Positions 63,943 to 64,000 of a DNA stretch of 64,000 bases are shown one piece after another. The position numbers and the translations under genes were made by a program. The DNA comes from CAWJMD01 sp963845675 (GTDB lineage: Bacteria; Actinomycetota; Actinomycetes; Actinomycetales; CAWJMD01), in the NCBI GenBank assembly GCA_963845675.1, contig CAWJSX010000001.1, positions 558,001 to 622,000 on the forward strand, read 5' to 3'. The notes under the pieces were generated by a model. That model worked only from the letters and a program-made list of their open reading frames with translations, did not search any database and was not told the origin of the DNA. The stretch's first letter is position 1. Each line of letters starts with the position of its first letter.

Positions 63943-64000
63943 ATGACCACGACGACCGAGCACGAGACGGCAGCGCGTCCGGGGAGCGAGACCCCGCTGC
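63943..64000 (+). CDS. Start of next gene, probably ABC transporter ATPase (partial)
   Basis: ATG 63943 begins MTTTTEHETAARPGSETPL and runs off the window, 7 nt after the DppC stop. The position in a binding protein-permease-permease operon suggests the DppD-type ATPase. Only 19 residues are visible and none is diagnostic. Confidence 0.4.
   Translation, partial: MTTTTEHETAARPGSETPL

Overview
The window reads as chromosomal DNA of a high-GC Gram-positive actinobacterium, most likely a Nocardioidaceae-type organism (Nocardioides/Aeromicrobium relatives; inferred, not searched). The support is a mycothiol ligase (MshC), a phosphomutase-DUF3090-SCO1664-mshC block, ANTAR and F420-type LLM proteins, and very high G/C in third codon positions. 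At least sixteen genes also have a TANNNT -10 box 6-7 nt before the start codon, the actinobacterial leaderless layout. One tRNA (Leu-GAG) is present. I found no rRNA, CRISPR array or prophage.

Layout. 1-6.5 kb is the accessory part: a PIG-L deacetylase, a small secreted protein, a DUF1349 protein, a one-sided IS110 remnant fused in frame to the back half of a DUF4386 membrane protein, a second chimera (alpha/beta hydrolase front plus membrane-protein tail), an F420/deazaflavin-type reductase and a flavodoxin. 6.5-9.5 kb holds an AAA-kinase/LLM-oxidoreductase fusion, a DUF1905 protein and a Nei/Fpg glycosylase. 9.6-18.1 kb is a storage-polymer district: cyanophycinase plus cyanophycin synthetase (nitrogen) and GlgC/GlgA (glycogen), with SixA and SerB between them. 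18-23 kb holds an ABC ATPase, a TauE/SafE exporter, a TrmH-type methyltransferase, a YbaK-like deacylase, a membrane protein and an HTH regulator. 23.3-29.5 kb is a tightly coupled six-gene lipid-modification operon: hydrolase, FAD amine oxidase, DUF1365, two cyclopropane-synthase-type methyltransferases and a DUF1295 reductase-like membrane protein.

29.6-32.8 kb is a sugar ABC importer without its own ATPase. 32.9-36.7 kb holds a LigD-type polymerase, a GAF-ANTAR regulator and a divergent MerR/thioredoxin/MerB-like cluster with a clear MerR operator. 37-43.3 kb holds a lipoprotein, a histidine kinase/NarL regulator pair and a large LuxR (LAL) regulator. 43.4-50 kb holds tRNA-Leu, an M20 peptidase, an APC permease, DUF5703, an acidic protein, an aldo/keto reductase, an LLM oxidoreductase and UppP. 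50-59.3 kb is a conserved actinobacterial stretch (phosphomutase, DUF3090, SCO1664-like, MshC, DUF559, PAC2, MetH). The end is a HAD phosphatase and a peptide (Dpp/Opp-type) ABC importer that runs off the window.

About eighteen otherwise conserved genes lose their reading frame one or more times. Where conserved residues let me place the event, it is usually a single surplus base, often a C or G in a short run. I treat most of these as probable sequence or assembly errors rather than decay, except in 3-4.6 kb and 36.3-36.7 kb, where real truncations and fusions are visible. Three intergenic sites share a GCAGATC-type palindrome, a candidate REP family.
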